DNA of 23,436 nucleotides from Lamprobacter sp964516305 (GCA_964516305.1 CAZEZH010000041.1:1-23436), one strand, 5' to 3'; counted from the stretch's first letter, positions 1 through 8,198 are shown. Notes: generated from the sequence alone by a model not told the origin. A program made the numbers and translations.

Positions 1-196
1 TCTGGCATCCGTTAACTATTTTTAAGCTGGCAGATCAGGAGATTGGAGGCGCTTGCTCGATCAGAAGCTTAAGCCGGCTCCGTTCAAATACGGGAATAGA
101 CCATGGCGCTGCCAACTAGACGGTTTTAGCTTATTCGCAAGCAGCAATTTAAGTGTTTAAGCAATTAACCAGCTTGTTGATCAGCCGCGTCCTGGC

Positions 197-1507
197 TCAG
201 GACCTCAACTCATTGACCACATCCAAGACCGTCTGGGCGCTCGGCGGGTCAATATGGGTACGCTGATTGACAATGTCTTCACAAAGCCTCTCGAGCGCCT
301 TCTTTGCGAACGCCGCTGATGCGCGCAACTTCTGCCCTTCGTTATTGGCCAGGTCGTTTCTGCTGGCTTGAAACAAGCCCCGCAGCCATGAGGGTGTCAC
401 CAGCATCTTGATCCGCGCCGCCAGCGCGTCGACTTCCCCCTCGGTCAGGAGGTAATCCGAGGCGACCAGCTCGGACTGCTCTTTGACGAGCGCTATCAGC
501 CGGCTCGCGTCGTCCTCAAGGAAACGATCTGCAACACGCTTGGCTCCTGCTGAACCGAGACTGCCTCCCGATAAACCACCAACGATGGCACCGATGAGCG
601 CGCCGAAAGGCCCCCCTAAGCCCGAGCCAAACGCGGCCCCGGTCGCCCAACCGCTCGACCCGGCGAGGATCGCGGAAGTCTTCACAACCGTGTTCTTAGT
701 GAATTGCTTCCACGAGATACTCCGTGCTAGCGCCGCACGATAGAAATCGAGATTCGCGACCCCTATCGCCAGTGTTGCTGTGACAGGATTGGCGACGGCC
801 AACGCCCCGAGTTCTCCGGATGACCCGCCGCCAGCGAGGCCCGACAAGGTGTAGGTCGCTCGGTCGAGCGCGGCTCTGCTGAGGGGTGAGCTGGCCAATC
901 CTGAAAACGCGCCACCTGCGGCCACAGATCTAAACCTAGCGCGGTCCTCCGGGCCTCCTGCCGCAAGCACACCACCGATCGCCGAGGTTGGACCGGCATT
1001 GAGATTGGCGCTCAAGGCGAGCACCACCGATGTGCCTTCATCGGCTCCAGCCCAGCGAGCGCGCGCGAAGTCGATGGCAAAAGAGATGCCGCACGGGCAC
1101 TCCGAGTGCACCACCTCTGTGGCTGCTTCAACGCCGACCCCGCTGATCCGTCCGCCTCGAGCGACCCGAAGGGCCTGGCTGTAGGTGACAGTTCCCTGCC
1201 TGATGCGGCAGATACGTTCGGAGCCTGAATTGCCGACCTCGGCGCCTTCGGAAACCCGGTTAAGGTTAACGAGGCGAACGGCTTGCTCGTACTGGTCACG
1301 GGGGATCTCGAGTAGCAGCTTGCCGTCTCGATTTAATTCCTCCGCGGTCCTCAGCACCTCGCTTACGGTTGCACGGGCATCTCGATAGAACACCGAGCGG
1401 ACATAGTGCCCGGCAACCGCAGCCGATGCTGGGCATTCAGCGCTCACTTCGCCAGAGCGCTGAATAAAATAGCGGGCGCCGCGGCGATGTCGTTTGTCGA
1501 GATCCAC
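197..1507 (-). CDS. Hypothetical protein with C-terminal glycine-zipper membrane block (possible compartment membrane protein)
   Basis: This 436-residue protein matches no family I can name. Residues 1-160 are soluble-looking, with a cysteine pair (ECPCG, about 136-140). Residues 160-325 are Gly/Ala/Ser-rich and hydrophobic, and about 285-325 form a classic glycine zipper ending in AKRVADRF. Residues 330-436 are charged and probably helical. The SSxWA...AKRVA(D/N) arrangement recurs in the 289-residue protein encoded at 5438-6307, so the two may be distant paralogues. The start is GTG; on the minus strand it is preceded by GAGGG nine bases upstream (1517-1521), which supports it. The gene is divergent from the small membrane protein gene and MamK-like gene at 1725-3153, sharing a 217-base intergenic region. 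By analogy, glycine-zipper proteins such as MamD/Mms6 sit in the magnetosome membrane. A role in a metal compartment is inference only. Confidence 0.75.
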   Translation of the reverse strand: MDLDKRHRRGARYFIQRSGEVSAECPASAAVAGHYVRSVFYRDARATVSEVLRTAEELNRDGKLLLEIPRDQYEQAVRLVNLNRVSEGAEVGNSGSERICRIRQGTVTYSQALRVARGGRISGVGVEAATEVVHSECPCGISFAIDFARARWAGADEGTSVVLALSANLNAGPTSAIGGVLAAGGPEDRARFRSVAAGGAFSGLASSPLSRAALDRATYTLSGLAGGGSSGELGALAVANPVTATLAIGVANLDFYRAALARSISWKQFTKNTVVKTSAILAGSSGWATGAAFGSGLGGPFGALIGAIVGGLSGGSLGSAGAKRVADRFLEDDASRLIALVKEQSELVASDYLLTEGEVDALAARIKMLVTPSWLRGLFQASRNDLANNEGQKLRASAAFAKKALERLCEDIVNQRTHIDPPSAQTVLDVVNELRS

Positions 1508-1724
1508 ATCTGATCACCCTCTTGAGACAATGTTGCACGCAAACCAACGCTATTGCATTTGTTATCAGATTTCGAGATTGTCGCCGGCAAGCCACGCGGG
1601 TCCGTAAGCAAGTTCGAATATTATCCAGCAATAACGCGATTGCTCTTCATTGAGGTGCGGGCTATGATCGGACTCATTCGGCTCATGGCCTGATCCGCCG
1701 AGTAAAAACCAATGGTACTCGCGC

Positions 1725-2084
1725 ATGATTGAAAATGGGATACTCAAGGTTGCACTGTCCCAAGCAGCAGGCGCTGCTGTACCGCTGGGTATCGTCGCGA
1801 TAACGGCGGTTCTCATTTGGCCGCGATCAGCCCGGCAGCGAGTGAAAACCTTGCGGAACAAGCCGGGCTCGCCCTTGGCGTCGCCGGTTCGCATGCCCGG
1901 TTCAACCATCCGCCAGCGCAAGCCCAAACCACCTTTAGCAACGGCCCCAAAAAGCGTCACGATCGCAGGGGCTCGCTCGGGCGCCGCTGGGGCAGGCGGC
2001 AACGATCGGCAGAGCCTCCTAGGCCAAATCTTGACCGACAACCTGCGACTGCGAGAGGCCGTCTACGAGGGACGCACCGAATGA
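1725..2084 (+). CDS. Small single-pass membrane protein upstream of the MamK-like gene
   Basis: This 119-residue protein has one clear hydrophobic helix at about residues 12-32 (AAVPLGIVAITAVLIW). The helix is followed by a basic, proline-rich, probably disordered cytoplasmic segment (about 33-85) and a short polar helix near the C-terminus (DNLRLREAVYEG). The family is not recognised. It ends 61 bases before the MamK-like gene on the same strand, so the two are probably co-transcribed. A one-helix protein with a cytoplasmic tail next to an actin-like gene could be a membrane anchor or adaptor for the filament; that is inference. No strong ribosome binding site precedes the ATG, which leaves the exact start uncertain. 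A longer overlapping reading frame at 1817-2329 runs through the start of the MamK-like gene and is judged a shadow. Confidence 0.6.
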   Translation: MIENGILKVALSQAAGAAVPLGIVAITAVLIWPRSARQRVKTLRNKPGSPLASPVRMPGSTIRQRKPKPPLATAPKSVTIAGARSGAAGAGGNDRQSLLGQILTDNLRLREAVYEGRTE

Positions 2085-2145
2085 CACTGGCGCCGACTCG
2101 ACAGGCTTTGAACGCCCGGAGCGGCTCACAATCGAGAGGAGCAAA

Positions 2146-3153
2146 ATGGGCAAAACATATCGTATCGGGGTCGATCTCGGTACCAGTCGTTCCGCGGTCG
2201 CAACCTCGGCTGGCAAGCAGGTCGCGACCCGGACTTGTGTTGGTTATCCGAAAGACGTCATCGCACGCAAACGATTCGGGCAAGACGTCCTACTTGGCGA
2301 GGAGGCCCTTGATAACCGGCTGGCGCTAGACCTGGTCTGGCCACTAGCCGACGGGGTCGTTCTCGATGATGAACGCGCACGCGAGGCGACCGGACTGATT
2401 CTTCGCCATCTCGTCGATCAGGCATTACCGGAACGCGAGCCCGGGGACCAGATCTATGCTGCGATCGGCGTTCCGGCACAAGCGAGTATCAACAGCAAGA
2501 AAACCATTCTCGACGTCACAAAATCCTTTGTCGACAAGATACTGATCGTGAGCGAGGCGTTCGCGGTGGCCTACTGCATCGAACGCTTCGATGAGTGCCT
2601 GGTCGTCGACATCGGTGCTGGTACGGCCGATATCTGCAGGATGCACGGGGCCATGCCCGAGCCCGAGGACCAGGTGACCCTGACCAGCGCTGGCAATTTC
2701 CTCGATGCCGCGATTACCCAGGCGATTCATGAGCGGTACCCGGATGTCCAGTTGACACCACAGATCGTGCGCCGCATCAAGGAGAAGCATGGCTACGTGT
2801 CAGAGACATCCGACCCCATTCGCGTAAGCCTGACCAACCGTGGGATACCGGCAGACTATGACATCACCGAGATCATGCGCGAATCCTGCTTGAAGATGAC
2901 CCAGCCCATCGCGCAAGCAGTGCAGGAGTTGGTCGGCACCTTCGACCCGGATTTCCAGGATCGCCTTCGACAGAACATCATCATCGCGGGCGGCGGCTCA
3001 CGACTCAAAGGGATCGATCTTGCCATCGAAAAGAGTCTGAAGGCCTACGGTGGCGCGAATGCGGACTGTGTGCAGGACGCAGAGTATTGCGGCTGCATGG
3101 GGGCATTGAAGATGGCCGTGGAGATGCCCGAAGAGTACTGGGAACAGATCTAG
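2146..3153 (+). CDS. mamK: MamK-like actin-type ATPase (bacterial filament-forming actin homologue)
   Basis: This 335-residue protein has the actin/Hsp70 ATPase fold. The phosphate-1 loop is GVDLGTS (residues 8-14, Asp10), Glu137 lies in IVSEAFAV (catalytic-glutamate position), phosphate-2 is VVDIGAGTAD (153-162, Asp155), and the adenosine loop is AGGGSRLKG (281-289). Similarity to magnetosome MamK runs along the whole length: the VGYPKDVI segment (32-39), a PEPEDQVTLTSAGNFLD stretch (171-187), and a C-terminus ending PEEYW. MamK forms dynamic filaments that align magnetosomes. Related MamK-like proteins exist outside classical magnetosome islands, and no other mam gene is visible here. AGGAG ends five bases before the ATG. 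A small membrane protein gene lies upstream and a metal ATPase gene downstream, so this filament probably positions or segregates a membrane structure involved in metal handling; the cargo is inferred. Confidence 0.88.
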   Translation: MGKTYRIGVDLGTSRSAVATSAGKQVATRTCVGYPKDVIARKRFGQDVLLGEEALDNRLALDLVWPLADGVVLDDERAREATGLILRHLVDQALPEREPGDQIYAAIGVPAQASINSKKTILDVTKSFVDKILIVSEAFAVAYCIERFDECLVVDIGAGTADICRMHGAMPEPEDQVTLTSAGNFLDAAITQAIHERYPDVQLTPQIVRRIKEKHGYVSETSDPIRVSLTNRGIPADYDITEIMRESCLKMTQPIAQAVQELVGTFDPDFQDRLRQNIIIAGGGSRLKGIDLAIEKSLKAYGGANADCVQDAEYCGCMGALKMAVEMPEEYWEQI

Positions 3154-3227
3154 GCGGGGTTTGAATGTTCACCGATCTGCGGTGCTCGAGCGTCATCGGG
3201 CATAGCTACCCGCTTCAGGAGCCGACA

Positions 3228-3257
3228 ATGGTGCCGGGAATCACGCGATGTCTCTAG
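3228..3257 (+). promoter_or_regulatory. Possible leader minicistron overlapping the start of the P-type ATPase gene
   Basis: A nine-codon reading frame (MVPGITRCL, stop TAG at 3255-3257) starts at an ATG six bases after a good AGGAG ribosome binding site (3217-3221). Its stop lies seven codon-bases inside the ATPase gene, whose own ATG (3248) is in another frame and has only a weak GGGAA sequence upstream. This layout would permit translational coupling, with the ribosome restarting at the ATPase start. It could also be chance, or hide a small sequence error that changes the real ATPase start. Confidence 0.3.
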
Positions 3258-5389
3258 TGACCGTCGGAATCGCGCTCTCAGCCTATGCCGGAACCCGTGT
3301 CCTCGATACGGTGCGCTACAGACAACGCAAGACGCGTCTGCGCGCATTGAGCCCGATGGCGCAGCGCGCAGTGCAACATCACCCCGAGCACGGTGAACCG
3401 ACAGAGCATCACCACTACTTGCGCATCAGTGGCATTGCGCTCGGCCTCGCTTTGGTAAGACCGCTGACGCCTGCAGTGGGACCGGTCGGCGTGGCGCTGA
3501 CGATCTACAGCACCTTGCCTTTGATGCGTCGCGCAGAACAATCCGTCTCCAGGGGCCAGATTGGCAACGACTCGCTGAGCAGCATCGTTTGCCTTGCGAC
3601 GCTGGGCTTGGGCCAGACCCTTGCAGCAGCCCTGCAGGTGACAGCTTTCCACCTCGGTTACCATGCCGTGACTAAAAGCCGCAACCTTGCCCGTGGCGCA
3701 TTCTCCAATGCAATCGAGATACCCAAGAGCATTCGAGTCCGACGAGGGCGAAACAAGATCGCGGTTGCACCCCACGAGCTTCAGGACGATGACCTCGTGC
3801 TGGTGCACACCGGGGACCTCTTGCCGGTCGATGGACGGGTGATCCAAGGTGAGATCTCGGTCGATCAGCATCAGTTGACCGGGGAATGGCTCCCGAAAAA
3901 ACGCGTGCGCGATGATGAAGTGTTCGCAGGCACACTGGTAGTCGACGGTCAGGCCGGGCTCAGGGCCACCGCGACCGGTTCCAAAACCGCAATTTCGCAA
4001 CTCAACGCCACCCTGCGCGAGACGGCCGATTACACCAGTCGCCTCCAGCTCGTTGGCGAGCAGTGGTCAGATCGCATCGCACTGCCGCTGTTGCTAGGCA
4101 GCGCCGCCTCCGTCCCATTAGTAGGCACATCTTCGGCAACGGCCTTGCTGTTTAGCGCGCCAGCGAATGCGATTCGGGCGACGGCGGCGCTGACCACCAG
4201 TAGCCACTTGACGGCAATCACCCAGGATGGAATTAGGATCAAGGACGGCCGAGCGCTGGAAGCGCTGGCCGAGATCGACACCTTTCTGTTCGACAAAACC
4301 GGCACACTGACTTCTGAGGATCTCGCAGTCAGCGATGTCGTTCCGCTGGCAACCTGGAGTCGCAAGCAGATCTTGAGCCGGGCAGCAGCAGCTGAGGCTG
4401 ATGTCTCCCACCCGCTTGCCAGGGCGCTGATCGCGACTGCAATCGCCGAGAGTGGGTCGACAGCAAAACCGGTGGCCAGGAAGTCCAGCTTTCGCGTCGG
4501 GTACGGAGTCGCGGCCACCATCGCGGGAAGTCGGGTCTTGGTTGGCGGCTCTCGGCTGATGTCCGATGCCGGCATCGACGTCGGACCCGACGCCCGCAAC
4601 GTCATCGATGCAGCAGAGGCCAGAGGGGACAGCGCGATCCTGATTGCGGACGAGCGCCGAGTCCAAGGGGTGGTGGAAATCCGCCCACAGTTGCGCCCCG
4701 AACTCAGCGCCGTCATCCACGCGCTGCGGACTCGAGGCGTCGACAGGATCGATGTCGTCTCAGGCGACAGCGAGGGCCCGACCCGGCTCATCGCCGAATC
4801 TCTGGGGCTCGACGAATATTTCTACAACATACTCCCCCAGGACAAGGCCGCTCTGGTACGCCGGTTGCAGGCCGCCGGACGACGCGTTTGCTTCGTCGGA
4901 GACGGTATCAACGACGCGCCGGCGATGAAACAAGCGCATTGTTCGATTTCGTTGCATGGAGCATCGACCGCGGCTAGCGATACTGCTCAGGTATTGCTGT
5001 TGGAACCCAGCCTGGCCAAGCTACCGCGATTGCTCGACGCCGCGCAGAGCCAGCAGACCCACCTCAAACAGGTGCTGGGTTACTGGGCCGCCTATGGCGT
5101 GTTGAACAGCTACTTCAACGTAGTACTGCGGATCGGCGTTCTCCCCTCGACCTTATTCTATGCGGGGGCCTTCAGCCTGTCCTACCTCCATTGCGCATAT
5201 CCGCGACTCACGAGTGGCCAAGAGACCGCTGGGCGGCAACCCGCAACGGCTGCGGAACACCTGACCCCCTTCCATCAAGCCGGCAATCGGGGGTCGCCAG
5301 CAGTGCTGCGCTGTGAGTGGCTGCAGGGGTCGCAACCGTCTCTGCCGGACAAATTCGGGCCCCTGCGGTGCAGATGGTACTCGGTCTAA
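3248..5389 (+). CDS. P1B-type heavy-metal transporting ATPase with atypical ion-site motif (FezB-like candidate)
   Basis: This 713-residue membrane transporter has the P-type ATPase hallmarks: TGE in the actuator domain (211-213), DKTGTLT with phosphorylated Asp349, the P1B-specific SHP motif (387-389), and GDGINDAP (551-558). P1B pumps move transition metals across membranes at the cost of ATP. Two features are odd. The ion-site helix reads SAPAN (303-307) where known subgroups carry CPC, CPH, SPC or TPC. There is no N-terminal CxxC metal-binding domain; instead a basic segment and a His-rich stretch (HHPEHGEPTEHHH, about 44-56) precede the first helices. Ferrosome-forming bacteria use a divergent P1B ATPase, FezB, and this protein resembles that type in layout; the assignment is tentative. 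The gene lies 94 bases after the MamK-like gene and is probably in the same transcript. The C-terminal 50 residues after the last helix look low in conservation. Confidence 0.9.
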   Translation: MSLVTVGIALSAYAGTRVLDTVRYRQRKTRLRALSPMAQRAVQHHPEHGEPTEHHHYLRISGIALGLALVRPLTPAVGPVGVALTIYSTLPLMRRAEQSVSRGQIGNDSLSSIVCLATLGLGQTLAAALQVTAFHLGYHAVTKSRNLARGAFSNAIEIPKSIRVRRGRNKIAVAPHELQDDDLVLVHTGDLLPVDGRVIQGEISVDQHQLTGEWLPKKRVRDDEVFAGTLVVDGQAGLRATATGSKTAISQLNATLRETADYTSRLQLVGEQWSDRIALPLLLGSAASVPLVGTSSATALLFSAPANAIRATAALTTSSHLTAITQDGIRIKDGRALEALAEIDTFLFDKTGTLTSEDLAVSDVVPLATWSRKQILSRAAAAEADVSHPLARALIATAIAESGSTAKPVARKSSFRVGYGVAATIAGSRVLVGGSRLMSDAGIDVGPDARNVIDAAEARGDSAILIADERRVQGVVEIRPQLRPELSAVIHALRTRGVDRIDVVSGDSEGPTRLIAESLGLDEYFYNILPQDKAALVRRLQAAGRRVCFVGDGINDAPAMKQAHCSISLHGASTAASDTAQVLLLEPSLAKLPRLLDAAQSQQTHLKQVLGYWAAYGVLNSYFNVVLRIGVLPSTLFYAGAFSLSYLHCAYPRLTSGQETAGRQPATAAEHLTPFHQAGNRGSPAVLRCEWLQGSQPSLPDKFGPLRCRWYSV

Positions 5390-5437
5390 ACGGGGCGTAA
5401 CGAGTAAAGCCATCACCGTAAAACAGCCGGTTCGGGG

Positions 5438-6307
5438 CTAGAGCGCTGCAGCGGTGTCCGCAACCTGGAAGCGACCTTCGATTCCGGCCACTGCATCGTC
5501 CGCAGCATCGACTGCTGCATCCTTAAGGCTGTTCGCAACACGCTTGGCCGTGATCGCGGCTGCCGCACCGACCACGAATCCCACCAGAATCGACGCCGGC
5601 CTGGCACCCGGAACCGGTATCGCGCTGGTGTAGCACAACGCCTTTGCCCCGGCGACCACACCGATCTTCGCACTGGCCCAAGCCGAGCTGCCTTCGTAGA
5701 TCCCGGTTGAGACCACGTCTGAGACGACCGCAGCGTTGGCCAGATCGGCTCTGCGCGCTATATGCCCGAGCGCGGTCAAGCCCGCAGCACCGGCAGCGTC
5801 CGCGACAATCAGCACCGGCCCTAACCCAAGGTCGTAAAGATGATCCCTTTCAAGACCGGAGCGCAACGACGAAGCGCCGAGCTGTTCGACACCTTCGTCG
5901 ACGGCATCGTGGGTCAGGAAATCGCGAAAGAATCCAGCAAAGTCCATTGTCGGACGCCCGTAGTCCGCATAGACCCCTTGACCGGTGGCCGAGAAGAATG
6001 CGGCCACCTGTCCGGCCTTGCCAGAAAGCAGGTTGGACTCCAGATCGGCGCCCGCTTTATCGACACGGGCCCAGATTTCTGCTCTCGAGAAGGTATTGGT
6101 TTCGCCGCGGCGACTTTGAAGGTTGAGCTTTTCCGGGATCGCCCGTCTCGTGACATAACCATGTCGGACCGCGTTCCGGCGAATTAAGGCGACCCTCATC
6201 TCAGGCTCTAATGCGCTGAGATGCACGGCTGTCGTCTTCGCCGCAATCCGCTTTCGAATGACACGATTGCGAGGAAGCTCGTATTCAGTCCTAGCCAATC
6301 GCTTCAT
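5438..6307 (-). CDS. Hypothetical protein with C-terminal glycine/alanine-zipper block and AKRVA motif
   Basis: This protein has 289 residues if translated from the ATG at 6307. A GGAGGG sequence lies 12 bases upstream of that ATG. The frame stays open to a GTG at 6445, which would add 46 residues of low-complexity sequence. The N-terminal third is basic (many Arg/Lys), the middle (about 70-160) is mixed and soluble-looking, and residues 160-255 are Ala/Gly/Val-rich and membrane-like. The tail is acidic. The pattern GSSAWAS (206-212) ... AKRVANS (254-260) parallels GSSGWAT (283-289) ... AKRVADR (322-328) in the 436-residue protein at the left end, which suggests a shared domain. The gene converges on the P-type ATPase gene (48 bases between stops) and lies downstream of the enolase-like gene on the same strand, so co-transcription with that gene is likely. 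Function unknown. Confidence 0.7.
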   Translation of the reverse strand: MKRLARTEYELPRNRVIRKRIAAKTTAVHLSALEPEMRVALIRRNAVRHGYVTRRAIPEKLNLQSRRGETNTFSRAEIWARVDKAGADLESNLLSGKAGQVAAFFSATGQGVYADYGRPTMDFAGFFRDFLTHDAVDEGVEQLGASSLRSGLERDHLYDLGLGPVLIVADAAGAAGLTALGHIARRADLANAAVVSDVVSTGIYEGSSAWASAKIGVVAGAKALCYTSAIPVPGARPASILVGFVVGAAAAITAKRVANSLKDAAVDAADDAVAGIEGRFQVADTAAAL

Positions 6308-6469
6308 CCCGATAGTCAACCCTCCAAGGCGATTGCCGGAAAAGCTCGTACCGAATGACGCAGGATGTTCACTTGTCTTCAAAGAGCGTTGTCGGGGGCA
6401 CTCTTCGATCCCGGAGGAGTGCACCGGCAACGAGCTGATCGCCACACGACCAACTCGTTTTCGCCTAGT

Positions 6470-7735
6470 TCATGCGGCAGCACCTACCTGCGTTGTTGAG
6501 CCCTTTCGGGACATCGCAGCGAGCGGCGCTCGCGAGGTGCTAATCCCGGTCTCTTCAGCAAGGCGCAACAATTGGTTGTACTTGCAGATTCGATCACCGC
6601 GCCTCGGCCCGCCAATCTTGATCAGCTCGGCACCGACCGCGTAGGCGAGATCGCACATCGAGGTATCTTCAGTTTCCTTTGAACGGTGAGAGACGACCAG
6701 TTGCATACCACAGTTGCGAGCGGCAACCGCCGCATCGAGTGTCCCGGTCACCGTGCCTACTTGATTCATCTTCAGCAGAATCCCGCTAGCGAGGCCAGGA
6801 TTGATATTCTTAGCATTGGTTGCGAAGAGGTCGTCTCCGACGATCATGGTCTTGGACTCAGCATAGGCGGTCAACGCCCGCCAGTGCAGATCGTCATCGG
6901 GCCCGAAGGGGTCTTCATAAAAGCAGAAGTTGTAGTCGTCGAGCAGACCGCGGTGATAGACCTCAAACTCGTCGCCATTGAGCGTCTTGCCCCCCAGTTT
7001 GTAGGTTCCGTCGCCCACCTCTAAATGTTCGGCAGCGACGTCCGTTCCCAACGCGACCTGATCGGTCAGCCCCATCTGATCGACCGTCGTCGAGATCAGA
7101 TCAAATAGGCGCCGTGGATCAGAGATCCTCGCCAGCATGCCGCTCGACGCCGAGTAGCCAAGCAACTGGCCCTCGGCTTTCAGGTGTCGCTCCATCGTGT
7201 TGTAGACATCGAGCGCGATCTCGATATCGTCGACAAGGTCCGTCTGCTGCGGAATCATCATCAACTGCTGATGGGGTAGATCACCACCGTGAACCCCGCC
7301 GCTAAAGATATTGATGATCGGATGCGGCATCGCCGACTCGAGGTCGGTGAGACCGCATAGGTACTCGGCGAGTGTGCATTTTTGGGCGCTTGCCGCGGCA
7401 CGGCAGAACGCAAGCGACAGCGCAAGGGTGACATCGCTGCCGAGCGCCCCAAACGGGCCGCCATCAGTGAATAAGGCATCGAACTCCTGTTGGCTCTCAC
7501 AGGAGTATCCCTGGCAATAACCCGCCAGTTCGACAACGGCTGCGTTCCCATCACAAGGACCAAGCCGTGCGGAATCGACGAGATTACGCTCCCGCCGTCC
7601 CGGAATGATGGCCCTAGGTGCCGACCCAAGACCGACGCTCCCGTTATCCAAGACGACTCTCGCCTCAAGGGAACGACCCGCTTGAGAGTTCAAGATGGTC
7701 CTGAGCGAGACGGATTGGATTCTGCAGTTCGACAT
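6470..7735 (-). CDS. Enolase-family protein lacking the catalytic glutamates (pseudo-enolase)
   Basis: This 421-residue protein matches enolase from end to end (enolases are about 430). Compared with yeast enolase it keeps the magnesium ligands (Asp232, Glu274 in YEDPF, Asp301 in VGDDLF), the catalytic lysine Lys322 in LKMNQVG, His350 in SHRSKETEDT, Lys373 in LIKIGGP, and His149 in GGVHGG. It has lost Glu168 (Leu158 here, in HQQLMM), Glu211 (the GDEGGF loop is replaced by GYSASSGM, 193-200), and the Ser39 SGASTG loop (replaced near residues 39-46). The glycine in SHRSGE is lysine. Normal 2-phosphoglycerate dehydration is therefore unlikely; a structural, binding or different catalytic role is inferred. 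The ATG follows GGAGGAG with ideal spacing; an upstream extension to 7825 has no such support. It is probably a second enolase-type gene, not the glycolytic copy, which usually neighbours pyrG. Confidence 0.9.
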   Translation of the reverse strand: MSNCRIQSVSLRTILNSQAGRSLEARVVLDNGSVGLGSAPRAIIPGRRERNLVDSARLGPCDGNAAVVELAGYCQGYSCESQQEFDALFTDGGPFGALGSDVTLALSLAFCRAAASAQKCTLAEYLCGLTDLESAMPHPIINIFSGGVHGGDLPHQQLMMIPQQTDLVDDIEIALDVYNTMERHLKAEGQLLGYSASSGMLARISDPRRLFDLISTTVDQMGLTDQVALGTDVAAEHLEVGDGTYKLGGKTLNGDEFEVYHRGLLDDYNFCFYEDPFGPDDDLHWRALTAYAESKTMIVGDDLFATNAKNINPGLASGILLKMNQVGTVTGTLDAAVAARNCGMQLVVSHRSKETEDTSMCDLAYAVGAELIKIGGPRRGDRICKYNQLLRLAEETGISTSRAPLAAMSRKGSTTQVGAAA

Positions 7736-7917
7736 CGACTTTCTCCTCCGCGTGGTGTTTTGCGCGGCTCTAGGGCTGGATGAGCAGATCGCACCGTTGC
7801 CCCTATTGCCGGCCATGGCGAACATAGGGAGACGCGGAGCACATGCTTCTCTGTGGCCCTTTTGATTATTGGATACAGCTTGGTCTTCCGCAGCGGGTCA
7901 AGGCCCATCTGCATCTG

Positions 7918-7972
7918 GTGTCAACTTAGTGTGTTGACCTTTAGTGTCTCAGCGGTAAACCAGCGTTGACAC
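7918..7972. repeat. Cluster of GTGTCAAC / GTTGACAC inverted motifs
   Basis: GTGTCAAC (7918-7925) is followed by GTTGAC (7933-7938) and by GTTGACAC (7965-7972), the exact reverse complement of the first. A short dyad (GTCAAC, seven-base spacer, GTTGAC) is thus nested in a longer one. It could be a regulator site upstream of the enolase-like gene or the leftover end of a transposable element; no transposase is nearby. Confidence 0.45.
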
Positions 7973-8090
7973 TTGAGAAACGCTTTGCCTCGATTGAGAA
8001 TTCGAAGTCACCGTAAACGAAAAATCAGGCGATGAAAAGCGGAAATCGCGATCTCGGCTAAAGGTTTTCCGTAGGTTGGTTAGTTTGCAA

Positions 8091-8111
8091 CAGTCTAGAG
8101 ACTGAATTCAG
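8091..8111. repeat. Two abutting palindromes
   Basis: CAGTCT-AG-AGACTG (8091-8104) overlaps the perfect ten-base palindrome CTGAATTCAG (8102-8111). They can form mutually exclusive short hairpins or serve as a dimeric protein site. The role is unknown. Confidence 0.4.
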
Positions 8112-8170
8112 GATCGTGTTCGCCTGAAACAGCGCGTGGAATTCTCGATAAGCAATAGGTGGAATGCCAA

Positions 8171-8198
8171 TAATTGCCAATGCAAGCAATTAATTATA
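8171..8198 (-). promoter_or_regulatory. Operator-like dyad next to a minus-strand TATAAT box
   Basis: TAATTGC (8171-8177) and GCAATTA (8186-8192) form a perfect seven-base inverted repeat with an eight-base spacer, a geometry typical of dimeric repressors. Directly adjoining it on the minus strand is TATAAT (8198-8193). No good -35 box is visible at 16-18 bases upstream, so the promoter would be weak or activator-dependent. Transcription would run towards the enolase-like gene and the 289-residue protein gene. Confidence 0.35.
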
